Positions 25,785 through 34,000 of a stretch of 64,000 bases of DNA are shown piece after piece. The stretch covers positions 44,369 through 108,368 of the forward strand of contig CANJXI010000003.1 of the NCBI GenBank assembly GCA_947478785.1, read 5' to 3'. The notes below the pieces were generated by a model. It saw nothing but the letters and a program-made list of their open reading frames with translations. It was not told the origin of the DNA and searched no databases. The position numbers and the translations under genes are program-made. The stretch is from Caulobacteraceae bacterium. Its GTDB lineage: Bacteria > Pseudomonadota > Alphaproteobacteria > Caulobacterales > Caulobacteraceae. Position 1 is the first letter of the stretch, and each line of letters starts with the position of its first letter.

Positions 25785-27218
25785 ATGACCGCCGTGCTCG
25801 CCGAAGACTCCGACGCCGTCGAAACCCCGAGCGGGGCCGACGGCCTGCCCACGCCCCGGCGCTACTGGTCGGTGGCGGCCATCTGGCTGGCCATGTTCAT
25901 GACCGTGCTGGACGGCTCGATCGCCAACGTGGCGTTGCCGACCATCGCGCATGAGCTCAACGCCAGCGCCGCGTCCTCCATCTGGATCGTCAACGCCTAC
26001 CAGCTGGCCATCACGGTGACCCTTCTGCCGCTGGCGGCGCTGGGCGACCGGCTGGGCTATCGGCGGGTCTATGTCGTGGGCCTGGCGGTGTTCACCCTGG
26101 GATCCCTGGGCTGCGCGCTCTCCCACACCCTGGCCGAGCTCACCGCCGCCCGCGTGCTGCAGGGGCTGGGCGCCGGCGGGATCATGAGCATCAATTCCGC
26201 CCTGGTGCGCTTCACCTATCCCAAGCGCCTGCTCGGCCGCGGCATCGGGATGAACGCCGTGATCATCTCGATCTCCGGCGCCATCGGCCCGACGGTGGCC
26301 GCCGCCATCCTGGCCCGGTTCTCCTGGGAGTGGCTGTTCGCCATCAACGTGCCCATGGGCCTGCTCACCGTCGCCATCGGCGCCCGCGCCCTGCCGGTCA
26401 CCAAGGGCGCCCAGCGGAGGTTCGACTGGGCCTCGGCGCTGCTCAGCGGCGTGACCTTCGGCTTCCTGATCACCGGCGCCGAGAGCATGGCCCGCGAAGG
26501 CCTGGCCAGCGGGGCTTCCAAGCTGGCGGTCGGGGTCGCGGCGGGCGCGCTCCTGACCTGGCGTGAACTTCGCCGCGACGCGCCCCTGGTGCCCTTCGAC
26601 CTCCTGCGGATCCCGATATTCGGCCTGTCGATCCTGACCTCGATCGTCTCGTTCTCGGCCCAGATGATGGCCTACGTCGGCCTGCCCTTCTATTTCCAGG
26701 GCCCGATGGGGCGCAGCGCCGTGGAGACCGGGCTGCTGATGACGCCCTGGCCGCTGGCCGTGGCGGTGGCCGCGCCGGTCGCCGGCCGCCTGGCCGACCG
26801 CTACCGGGCCGGCGCGCTCGGCGGCGTGGGGCTGGCGGTGTTCGCCGCGGGCCTGGGCTGCCTGTCGGTCATCGGTCCCGCGACCTCGAACCTCGACGTG
26901 GCCTGGCGGATGGCGCTTTGCGGCCTGGGCTTCGGGTTCTTCCAGTCGCCTAACAACCGCGCCATGGTCACCTCGGCGCCGCTGCACCGCAGCGGCGCGG
27001 CCGGCGGGGCGCTCGCCACCGCCCGCCTGCTGGGCCAGACCGCCGGCGCGGTCGCCACGGCGGTCTTCTTCCACCTGGCGGGCACGCACGCCGCGACCAC
27101 GGCCCTGGCCACGGCGGCGAGCCTCGCCGCCCTGGCCGCCCTCATCAGCCTGTCGCGGCTCAGGCTCGCGCCCCGCCCGCGCCCCGAACCCCTCGACCGG
27201 ATCGAACCTGTCGCCTAG
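25785..27218 (+). CDS. DHA2-type MFS multidrug exporter
   Basis: A 477-residue major-facilitator exporter with about 14 predicted membrane helices. Motif D/A features are present: FMTVLDGSIANVALPTI in helix 1, ALGDRLGYRRVYVVG (loop 2-3), RVLQGLGAGGIMSINSALV (helix 4) and GAIGPTVAAAIL (antiporter motif C-like). This is the drug:H+ antiporter DHA2 pattern. No clear ribosome binding site precedes ATG 25785. It probably exports toxic organic compounds. The 3' end overlaps the convergent acyl-CoA synthetase by 4 bases. Confidence 0.9.
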   Translation: MTAVLAEDSDAVETPSGADGLPTPRRYWSVAAIWLAMFMTVLDGSIANVALPTIAHELNASAASSIWIVNAYQLAITVTLLPLAALGDRLGYRRVYVVGLAVFTLGSLGCALSHTLAELTAARVLQGLGAGGIMSINSALVRFTYPKRLLGRGIGMNAVIISISGAIGPTVAAAILARFSWEWLFAINVPMGLLTVAIGARALPVTKGAQRRFDWASALLSGVTFGFLITGAESMAREGLASGASKLAVGVAAGALLTWRELRRDAPLVPFDLLRIPIFGLSILTSIVSFSAQMMAYVGLPFYFQGPMGRSAVETGLLMTPWPLAVAVAAPVAGRLADRYRAGALGGVGLAVFAAGLGCLSVIGPATSNLDVAWRMALCGLGFGFFQSPNNRAMVTSAPLHRSGAAGGALATARLLGQTAGAVATAVFFHLAGTHAATTALATAASLAALAALISLSRLRLAPRPRPEPLDRIEPVA

Positions 27219-28768
27219 CCGACGTTGCGGGTATGGCCTTCCCAGTAGGGCTTGCGCAGCTCGCGGCGCAGCACCTTGCCGGACGCGTTGCGCGGCAGGG
27301 CGTCGATGAAGTCCACCGACTTTGGCGCCTTGAAGCCGGCGATCCGCTCGCGGGCCCAGGCGATCACGACCTGCGGATCGCAGCCGCCGGGCGCGGCCAC
27401 CACGATGGCCTTCACCGCCTCGCCCCAGCGTTCGTCCGGCACGCCGATGACGGCGGCGTCGATGACCCCCGGGCACCCCAGGATCGCGTTCTCCACCTCG
27501 GCCGGATAGACGTTCTCGGCCCCCGAGACGATCATGTCCTTCACCCGGTCGTGGACGAAAATATAGCCCTGCGCGTCCTGGTATCCGGCGTCGCCGGTGC
27601 GCAGCCAGCCGTCGGTGGTGATCGTTTCGGCGGTGGCCTCGGGGCGCTTCCAGTAGCCCGGCATGATCAGGTCGCCGCGCAGGGCGATCTCGCCGATCTC
27701 GCCCACCGGCGCCTCCGCGCCCGCTTCGTCCAGGATGCAGACCTCGTGCTTCGGCCAGGCCTTGCCGCAGGAGCGCAGCAGCTCGCCCGCATGGGCGGCG
27801 GGGGGCAGGAAGGTGCCGGCCCCGGTGGATTCGGTCATGCCGTAGAACTGGATGAAGGGGCAGCCGAACCGCTCGGAGGCGGCCGTGAGCACGGCCTCGC
27901 TGATCGGCGACGCGCCATAGGCGACGCACTTCAGGGAGGACAGGTCCGCGCCCTCGAGCTCAGGCGCGTGCAGGATCGCGTTGATCATCGCCGGAACCAG
28001 GAAGAGCTGGTCCACAGGAAGGGCCTCGATCAACCTGATGGCGGCGGCGGGGGTGAACTCGGGCATGACGACGATCCGGCCGCCGGCGGCCAGACCGGAC
28101 AGCGAGATGTTCACCCCGGCCACGTGGAACAGCGGGGCCACCACCAGCACCGTGTCGTCCGGCCCGTAGTCGAAGCCCTCCACCTGGGTGCGGAGGTCCA
28201 GGAAGGCGGCGTAGTTGACGTTGTTGAGTCGGACCCCCTTGGGCAGGCCGGTGGTGCCCGAGGTGTAGAGCTGCAGGATGTCGTCCTGCAGCCTGGGCGG
28301 CGCCAGGACCGGCGGCGCGGCCGCCTCGCACAGGGCGGCGTAGGAGTCGAAACCCTCGCGGGGCGCGCCCACGCCGATCAGCCGGATCGGCCGGTCGACC
28401 TGTGCCACGACCTGCCGGGCCACGGCGTGGAATTCGGGACTGACGAAGAATATCTCGGCGCTGGAATCGTCCAGGATGAAGGCCATCTCCGGGATCGCCA
28501 GGCGGGCGTTGATCGGCGCCAGGCAGACCCGCGCCCGCGCCGCGCCGAACAACACCTCGAAGAACACCTCGCTCGATCGTCCGAGCCAGGCGATCCGGTC
28601 TCCGGGCTTGGCGCCCAGCGCCACCAGCAGGCCCGAGACCCGGCCGGCCCGTCGATCCAGCTCGGCATAGGTCACACTGCGGTCCTCGCAGGTGATGGCG
28701 ATGCGCTGGCCGCGTTCCATCGCATGGACCGGGGGGATGTCGGCGAGAAAGGCCAGCGGGGTCGTCAT
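27215..28768 (-). CDS. AMP-dependent acyl-CoA synthetase (medium/long chain type)
   Basis: A 517-residue ANL ligase: YTSGTTGLPKGVRLNNVNY, YGMTESTGAGTFLPP, GYWKRPEATAETITTDGWLRTGDAGY, HDRVKDMIVSGAENVYP, and the C-terminal catalytic Lys in LPRNASGKVLRRELRK. It activates an unidentified fatty or aromatic acid with CoA. It lies 45 bases downstream of the outer-membrane protein gene on the same strand, though a functional link with copper is not evident. One of two such ligases in the window. Confidence 0.93.
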   Translation of the reverse strand: MTTPLAFLADIPPVHAMERGQRIAITCEDRSVTYAELDRRAGRVSGLLVALGAKPGDRIAWLGRSSEVFFEVLFGAARARVCLAPINARLAIPEMAFILDDSSAEIFFVSPEFHAVARQVVAQVDRPIRLIGVGAPREGFDSYAALCEAAAPPVLAPPRLQDDILQLYTSGTTGLPKGVRLNNVNYAAFLDLRTQVEGFDYGPDDTVLVVAPLFHVAGVNISLSGLAAGGRIVVMPEFTPAAAIRLIEALPVDQLFLVPAMINAILHAPELEGADLSSLKCVAYGASPISEAVLTAASERFGCPFIQFYGMTESTGAGTFLPPAAHAGELLRSCGKAWPKHEVCILDEAGAEAPVGEIGEIALRGDLIMPGYWKRPEATAETITTDGWLRTGDAGYQDAQGYIFVHDRVKDMIVSGAENVYPAEVENAILGCPGVIDAAVIGVPDERWGEAVKAIVVAAPGGCDPQVVIAWARERIAGFKAPKSVDFIDALPRNASGKVLRRELRKPYWEGHTRNVG

Positions 28769-28813
28769 CGGCCTAGCTAGCCCGATCCCGCGCGTCGCGC
28801 CAAATCCCCAGGC

Positions 28814-30121
28814 TCAATCGATCTTCAGCCGCAGGAAGGCCATCGCCCCGCGCGGTGAGCCGCCGTACAGGCGATCGAGTGCGTCCGGGGTGACGTTGAT
28901 CGAATAGAGGCCACCCAGCCCGAGCTTCAGGTGGTCGGCCAGTTTCCAGTCCCGGATCGCGCCGAGCGACGCCTTGGCGACCGTATAGGCGGATCCGTGG
29001 TGGCCACCGACGGACGTCAGCTCGTCGTTCCGCGTCCGCTCGGCGCGGACGAAGACGGTCCAGTCTTCGTTGGGTCTCAGCGCGCTTTCCAGGACATAGG
29101 CGTCGAGGTCCTCGTGGCCCGCGCTGCGCCGCCCCCAGGCCAAGGTCGTCGACCACCAGCCGCCGTGGCCGAACGGGACGGTGTAGATGGCGCTGGCCGA
29201 CCAGCGCCGGATATCCGCGCCGGGCTCAAGCTGCTCGGCGTCCTTCACCTGCGCCCACGAGGCCTGCAGCGACCAGTTCGGGCCCGGGTTCCAGGAGAGC
29301 CGCACGGCTGTGGAATCCAGCGCGCCGGTCTCGATATCGTAGCGGTGCTGATCGGGCTCGCGGCCATGGAAGCGCGAGGCCTCCAGCTTGACGTTCTCAT
29401 AGACGACGCCGGCCGTGATCACGCCGAAGGTGATGTGGGTCGAGTCCAGCCAGTGGTGGCTGATCGGCGCCTCCGGGCTGTCCATGATCGACTGCCGGTG
29501 CATGAAGGCCGGCGGCCCGAACGCCGGCTCGCCGGGCAGGCCCGCGTAGACGAACAGGCTGAGCTTGTCGCTGAGCGGCTGGCTGTAGGAGGCCGACAGC
29601 TCCATGAAGAGGTCGTGCGGGTGTTGCCGGTCGACCAGCGGGGTCGCGCCGTCGGCGGTCTCGCCGGACGCCAGCAGCAGCGGATAGCCGCGCGCGCCCA
29701 TCAACGGGTCGGGGCTCAGCATGCCGCGCAGCTGCAGGGTCCCGCCGCCCGCGAGCGTCCGCCGCGCCATGCCCATCAACATGCCCGACACGAAGGTCTT
29801 GTCGTCGCCGCGCCGCCCGGACTGGCTGTCCGCCACCAGGTTGAAGGTGGCGTGCGCCATCGTCGTCCAGCCGCCAGCCGCGGCATGGACGCCCGTGTGC
29901 CACGAGGCGTCCGGCTGCCAGGCCGTGCCGGAGGCCTCCCGCGTCATCGGATATGCACCCAGCGCGCCGGTCATCGGCGCCATGCCGTGGCCCATGGCGG
30001 CGTGATCCATCTGCGACATGTCCATCCCGGCCATGTCGTGCTCGGCCGGGGAATCCTGGGCGGCGGCGGGCGAGGCGGCCAGCAGGGCGGCGGCGCAGGC
30101 GGCGGGGAACAGCGGGTTCAC
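28814..30121 (-). CDS. Met/His-rich outer-membrane beta-barrel protein of a copper locus
   Basis: A 435-residue protein. A signal peptide (ACAAALLAASPAAAQ) is followed by a Met/His/Asp-rich stretch (HDMAGMDMSQMDHAAMGHGM) typical of periplasmic copper handling. The rest is rich in alternating aromatic/polar strands (LKLEASRFHGREP, SLQASWAQVKDAEQL) and ends in LRLKID, suggesting an outer-membrane barrel. GTG at 30121 overlaps the csoR stop (GTGA), so the two are translationally coupled. Probably a copper export or sequestration porin; it is not CopB by sequence I recognise. Confidence 0.75.
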   Translation of the reverse strand: MNPLFPAACAAALLAASPAAAQDSPAEHDMAGMDMSQMDHAAMGHGMAPMTGALGAYPMTREASGTAWQPDASWHTGVHAAAGGWTTMAHATFNLVADSQSGRRGDDKTFVSGMLMGMARRTLAGGGTLQLRGMLSPDPLMGARGYPLLLASGETADGATPLVDRQHPHDLFMELSASYSQPLSDKLSLFVYAGLPGEPAFGPPAFMHRQSIMDSPEAPISHHWLDSTHITFGVITAGVVYENVKLEASRFHGREPDQHRYDIETGALDSTAVRLSWNPGPNWSLQASWAQVKDAEQLEPGADIRRWSASAIYTVPFGHGGWWSTTLAWGRRSAGHEDLDAYVLESALRPNEDWTVFVRAERTRNDELTSVGGHHGSAYTVAKASLGAIRDWKLADHLKLGLGGLYSINVTPDALDRLYGGSPRGAMAFLRLKID

Positions 30122-30393
30122 CGGGTGGCGCGCTCCAGGAGCTGGATGAGCTCGGCGGCCTTGGCGCGCTGCGCCTGCTTGTCGCCGCTGACGATCGCGC
30201 CTTCGACGCAATGGCCAAGGTGATCCTTCAGGAGCTCGGTCTCGACCTTCGCAAGCGCCGCCCGGACGGCCTGCACCTGGGTCAGGATGTCGATGCAGTA
30301 GCGGTCCTCGTCGATCATTCGGGCGACGCCCCGCACCTGGCCTTCGATGCGGTTGAGGCGGTTGAGCAGCCTGGGCTTGTCGTCGCGGTTCAT
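30118..30393 (-). CDS. csoR: CsoR-family copper-sensing repressor
   Basis: A 91-residue all-helical DUF156 repressor (NRLNRIEGQVRGVARMI). The Cu(I) fingerprint is complete: Cys33, His58 and Cys62 (RYCIDI, DHLGHCVEG), so copper fits better than the RcnR (Ni/Co) or FrmR (formaldehyde) patterns. When Cu(I) binds, family members release DNA and derepress efflux genes. It heads an operon with the Met/His-rich barrel protein, and two CsoR-like operators lie just upstream. Confidence 0.9.
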   Translation of the reverse strand: MNRDDKPRLLNRLNRIEGQVRGVARMIDEDRYCIDILTQVQAVRAALAKVETELLKDHLGHCVEGAIVSGDKQAQRAKAAELIQLLERATR

Positions 30394-30406
30394 GCCGTCG
30401 ACTATA

Positions 30407-30445
30407 TACCCTAGGTGGGTAATGGCAATATGCCCAGTAGGGGTA
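30407..30445 (-). promoter_or_regulatory. Two CsoR-like operators
   Basis: Two pseudo-palindromes with GC arms lie upstream of csoR: TACCCTAGGTGGGTA at 30407-30421 and TGCCCAGTAGGGGTA at 30431-30445. Starts are 24 bases apart, so they sit on roughly the same DNA face. The TACCC-N5-GGGTA form is like known CsoR operators (for example the Bacillus subtilis copZA site). The nearer site is 14 bases from the csoR start, consistent with autorepression. Confidence 0.75.
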
Positions 30446-30570
30446 TCTACGGATTTGGTTGGGGCCGCACACCGAATTCCCCTCCTGGGCGAATCGCCAC
30501 GCGGGCCTGGAGATTGCGCGTATGGTTAAATCGCCAACCCAGGGTTGGATGCAGGACGGGAGATGGTGCG

Positions 30571-31281
30571 ATGCTGGATCGGCTTTCAGGACGGTCGGGA
30601 ACCGCGCGCCTCGCCGCCGCCATCGGCGCGGGTTGCCTCGCCCTCGCCGCCGCCGCGCCGGCCAGCGCGGCGGGCGACGGCTCGGTCCGCCCCAACTACA
30701 CCTTCCCAGCCGGGCTGGCGGGTTTCGCGCTGCAGAGCCACGGCGGCGTCATCAATCCGGGCGTGCTGGTCGGCTTCAACCCGCAGCCCGACCCGCCCGG
30801 ATTGCCGGTGACGACCCTCGACCTAAGGGACCCCTTCCGGCCGGTGATGAACAACGAGACGATCGGGGGCGACTGGTCGCTGCACTTCTGGATCGAAGGC
30901 TTCGGCGACGGCTCGGTCACCCCGCCGCCGGCCCCGAACACCGACGGCAACACCAGTTTCCGGCACGTGCTCGGCGACCACATCCTGGACATCACCTTCG
31001 CCGTCGGCCCGGGTCAGGTGGACCAGAGCAGCTGGGTGGGCTTCAATCCGCAGCCGGACCCGCCGGGCTTCGGCTTCGGCGTCCAGTTCAACTTCCTCCC
31101 CGAGGTCGATCCGTGGGCGGCCTTCACCATCACCCTGGACGACACGCCGCTCAGCTTCACCCTGGCTGACTTCGGCGCTCCATCGCCGGAACCCGCGACC
31201 TGGAGCCTGCTGCTCCTGGGCTTCGGACTGGCGGGATGGCGCCTGCGCTCGCGGCCGCCGCGGCCCGCGCGCGCGGCCTGA
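30571..31281 (+). CDS. PEP-CTERM sorted exported protein with duplicated GFNPQPDPPG motif
   Basis: A 236-residue protein. A signal peptide (LAAAIGAGCLALAAAAPASA) is followed by a beta-rich body, then a PEP-CTERM tail: PEPATWSLLLLGFGLAGWRLRSR, recognised by an exosortase that cuts after PEP and anchors or releases the protein at the surface. The same ten residues GFNPQPDPPG occur twice (about 64-75 and 159-170), each after a short hydrophobic strand, suggesting a duplicated unit. ATG at 30571 follows GGGAGATGG. No exosortase gene is in the window. Function unknown, presumably surface or matrix related. Confidence 0.85.
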   Translation: MLDRLSGRSGTARLAAAIGAGCLALAAAAPASAAGDGSVRPNYTFPAGLAGFALQSHGGVINPGVLVGFNPQPDPPGLPVTTLDLRDPFRPVMNNETIGGDWSLHFWIEGFGDGSVTPPPAPNTDGNTSFRHVLGDHILDITFAVGPGQVDQSSWVGFNPQPDPPGFGFGVQFNFLPEVDPWAAFTITLDDTPLSFTLADFGAPSPEPATWSLLLLGFGLAGWRLRSRPPRPARAA

Positions 31282-31361
31282 CGCCCCGGCCCCGGCCCCG
31301 GCTTGTCGAGCGGCGCGACGCGGCGCAACCTCTCCCGCAATAAGGCAACGGGGAGGTCGCC

Positions 31362-31814
31362 ATGCGTGGATGCGTCATCGTCGCGGGGTTGGTCGCGGCC
31401 ATTGGACTATCGGCCTGCGGAGATGCCCAGCAAGAGGCGGCCGCGCCCGCGGCGCCGAAGTCGGGCGCCCGGTCCGTCCAGTTCTATGCGGGCCAGGGCC
31501 TGATCGCCAAGGTGGGGACCGGCAGCATCGAGGTCGATCCCCGGGGCGGCCTGAAGATGCAGGTCAGCGGCGACACGGACGGGCCCGGCTACATCAACCT
31601 GGGCTTCCTGCCGCGGATCAACGCCTATCCGCCCAAGGACGGGATCTATGAGGTGGACGTCGTCGCCGACAAGCCCGCCGCCCCGGCCGCCGCGGCGCCG
31701 ACCACCGTCGAGGTGAAGGGCGAATGGTCGGCCTATCCCGTCGATCACCTCAAGGGCGTGAAGTTCATGGCCAAGGCCAACGCGGTGACGGCCATGCTGC
31801 CCGCCAAGGGCTAG
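31362..31814 (+). CDS. Putative lipoprotein of unknown function
   Basis: A 150-residue protein. Lipoprotein signal MRGCVIVAGLVAAIGLSAC with lipobox LSAC (Cys19), an Ala/Pro-rich linker, then a soluble domain (GYINLGFLPRINAYPPKDGIYEVDVVADKP and GEWSAYPVDHLKGVKFMAKANAVTAML). The domain looks like a small beta protein; I do not recognise a family. It ends 8 bases before the cupin gene, so the two are probably cotranscribed. Confidence 0.75.
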   Translation: MRGCVIVAGLVAAIGLSACGDAQQEAAAPAAPKSGARSVQFYAGQGLIAKVGTGSIEVDPRGGLKMQVSGDTDGPGYINLGFLPRINAYPPKDGIYEVDVVADKPAAPAAAAPTTVEVKGEWSAYPVDHLKGVKFMAKANAVTAMLPAKG

Positions 31815-31822
31815 GGGCGGCC

Positions 31823-32290
31823 ATGAGGACCCTGGCCATCGCCAGCATGTCGGCTGGTCTCGTGCTCGCGGGCGCTGCCTTCGCCCAGGTCCCTTCCGAA
31901 GGGATGTTCCTGTCGGCGGCCGACCTCAAGGCGACAGTCGGCAAACCCGTCGGCGGCCTGGCGAAGACCAACCTTCCCACCGGTCCCGGCGTCACGATTA
32001 TCGCCGCCTACCGCGACGCCGACGGCGAGGTGGAGGTCCACGTGGCGCTGAACGACGAGTTCGTGGTCCAGGACGGCCACGCCAACGTCCGGGTCGGCGG
32101 CCGGGTCGAGGGCAATCACCAGACCGCGCCCGGCGAGTGGCGCGGCGGCGTGATCACCGGCGGGCGAACCTACGCGATGTCGGCCGGCGACGTCCTGTGG
32201 ATCCCCGCGGGATCGCCGCACCAGGTGGTGGTGCCCAAGGGCGGCGCCTTCCGCTACCTGGCCGTCAAGTTCGAGGCCAAGGCGCCCTAG
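31823..32290 (+). CDS. Exported cupin-domain protein
   Basis: A 155-residue protein with a signal peptide (MRTLAIASMSAGLVLAGAAFA) and one cupin barrel: AYRDADGEVEVHVALNDEFVVQDGHANVRVGG as motif 1 (metal-ligand His positions only partly kept) and MSAGDVLWIPAGSPHQVVVPKGG as motif 2 with the usual PAGxxH. Probably a periplasmic sensor or isomerase. The start is ATG 31823, 8 bases after the lipoprotein stop. Its own stop, TAG at 32288-32290, is the first three bases of the CIR-like repeat. Confidence 0.82.
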   Translation: MRTLAIASMSAGLVLAGAAFAQVPSEGMFLSAADLKATVGKPVGGLAKTNLPTGPGVTIIAAYRDADGEVEVHVALNDEFVVQDGHANVRVGGRVEGNHQTAPGEWRGGVITGGRTYAMSAGDVLWIPAGSPHQVVVPKGGAFRYLAVKFEAKAP

Positions 32291-32403
32291 ACTCTTTCAG
32301 GTTCAAGTGGAATCACTTGAACCGGATGAAAAGGGTCTATCTTCAAATGGTTAGAGCGTGTCGGACGGGTGAACCGGTATCCACTTCACCCTGACGCGCT
32401 CTA
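32288..32403. repeat. CIR-like 116-bp intergenic repeat, copy 2, between convergent stops
   Basis: Same element as 1865-1980. Hairpin A (32300-32323) has arms GGTTCAAGTG/CACTTGAACC with GAATC at 32310-32314. Hairpin B is 32352-32403 (outer arms TAGAGCGTGTC/GACGCGCTCTA). The element starts with TAG, the cupin stop, and ends with CTA, the pyk stop, so it spans the convergent gap exactly. It probably works as a bidirectional terminator. Confidence 0.88.
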
Positions 32404-33858
32404 GGTTTCGTCCTTGCCGAGTTCCCGCTTGGTCGCGCCCACCCGGGCCACGCGCAGGGAATTGGTGCCGCCCGACTGGCCGAAGGGGACGCCCGCCACC
32501 ACCACGATCTCCTCGCCGCGGCGGGCCAGGCCCGCGCGCTGCGCAAGCTGGGTGGCCCGCGCCACGGTCTCGGTCATGGTGAAGGTGGGCTCGCAGGCCA
32601 GCGGATGGACCCCCCACACCAGCGCCAGGCGCCGCGCGGTCTCCTGGCTGGGCGTCAGGCCCAGGATGGCGCACTCCGGCCGCTGGCGGGCGATGCGCAG
32701 GGCGGTGGCGCCGGAGGTGGTGAAGGCCGCGATGGTCTTGGCCTCGATGGTCTCGGCGACCTGCCGGGCGGCGACGGAAATCGCGTCGGCGGAGGATTTC
32801 TCGGGTTTGGGCCGCATCGAGGGTCGCGTCGCCTTCAACTCGTCGTCCTCCTCCGTGCGGGTGAGAATCCGGTCCATCATCCGCACGGTCTCCATGGGAT
32901 AGCGGCCGGACGCGGTCTCGGCCGACAGCATCACAGCGTCGGCGCCGTCGAACACCGCCGTCGCCACGTCCGACGCCTCGGCCCGGGTCGGCGAGGGCGA
33001 GTCGGTCATGCTCTCCATCATCTGGGTGGCGACCACCACCGGGCGGCCCCAGCGGTGGGCGGCGCGGATCAGCCGCTTCTGGATCAGCGGGACGTCCTCG
33101 GCCGGCAGTTCGACGCCCAGGTCGCCGCGCGCCACCATGACGGCGTCCGACAGGCGCAGGATCTCCTCCAGATGCACCAGCGCCTGCGGCTTTTCGATCT
33201 TGGCCAGGATCAGCGCCCGGCCCTCGACCAGCAGGCGGGCCTCCTCCACGTCCTCGGGCCGCTGCACGAACGACAGGCCGATGTATTCCACCCCGGCGTC
33301 CAGCGCGAAGGCCAGGTCCGAGCGGTCCTTCTCGGTCAGCGCCGGGATCGGCAGGGTGGCGCCCGGCAGGTTGACGCCCTTGCGGTCGGAGAGCCGGCCG
33401 CCCACCGCCACTCGGGTCTCCAGGTGGTCGTCATACCGCCGGACCACCTCCAGCCGGATGCGGCCGTCGTCGAGCAGCAGACTGAGGCCCGGCTGGGCGG
33501 CGGCCATGATCTCGGGATGCGGCAGCTGCACGCGCTCGCCGTCGCCGGGCTGCGGCAAGAGGTCGAGCCGGAAGGTCCGGCCGCCCTGCAGGGTCACGTG
33601 CCCGGCGGCGAAGCGGCCGACCCTGAGCTTCGGCCCCTGCAGGTCGGCGAGGATGGCGATCGGCCGGCCCACGCGCCGCTCCACGCGGCGGATATGCCCC
33701 ACCGCCTGGGCATGGTCCTCCTGGGCGCCGTGGCTGAAGTTCAGGCGGAAGACGTCCGCCCCCGTGCGGAACAGTTCCTCGATGCGCTCCGGGCCCGAGG
33801 ACGCCGGCCCGAGCGTCGCGACGATCTTCATCCGCCGGCGGCGCGGCGCCTCAGCCAT
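32401..33858 (-). CDS. pyk: Pyruvate kinase
   Basis: A 485-residue pyruvate kinase converting phosphoenolpyruvate and ADP to pyruvate and ATP. Signatures: [15 protein letters not shown] at the N-terminus, RLNFSHG, the catalytic loop [18 protein letters not shown] with Lys, [12 protein letters not shown], and [19 protein letters not shown] then [17 protein letters not shown]. The start is uncertain: ATG 33858 is chosen, with ATG 33831 (MKIVATLGP) possible. Divergent from glutaminase over 142 bases. Its stop is supplied by the CIR-like repeat. Confidence 0.94.
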   Translation of the reverse strand: MAEAPRRRRMKIVATLGPASSGPERIEELFRTGADVFRLNFSHGAQEDHAQAVGHIRRVERRVGRPIAILADLQGPKLRVGRFAAGHVTLQGGRTFRLDLLPQPGDGERVQLPHPEIMAAAQPGLSLLLDDGRIRLEVVRRYDDHLETRVAVGGRLSDRKGVNLPGATLPIPALTEKDRSDLAFALDAGVEYIGLSFVQRPEDVEEARLLVEGRALILAKIEKPQALVHLEEILRLSDAVMVARGDLGVELPAEDVPLIQKRLIRAAHRWGRPVVVATQMMESMTDSPSPTRAEASDVATAVFDGADAVMLSAETASGRYPMETVRMMDRILTRTEEDDELKATRPSMRPKPEKSSADAISVAARQVAETIEAKTIAAFTTSGATALRIARQRPECAILGLTPSQETARRLALVWGVHPLACEPTFTMTETVARATQLAQRAGLARRGEEIVVVAGVPFGQSGGTNSLRVARVGATKRELGKDET

Positions 33859-34000
33859 GGGGATACGAGCCGCCTGTATGTCCGGAGGAGATCGACAAGC
33901 CGTCAGCATAGCTGCGTCGCGCGCTGGAGGTCACCTCAATCGCAGGCGTGACCGCAGATTGAATCCCGCTACACTTTCCAGACAGTCCAGACGCGCGGAG

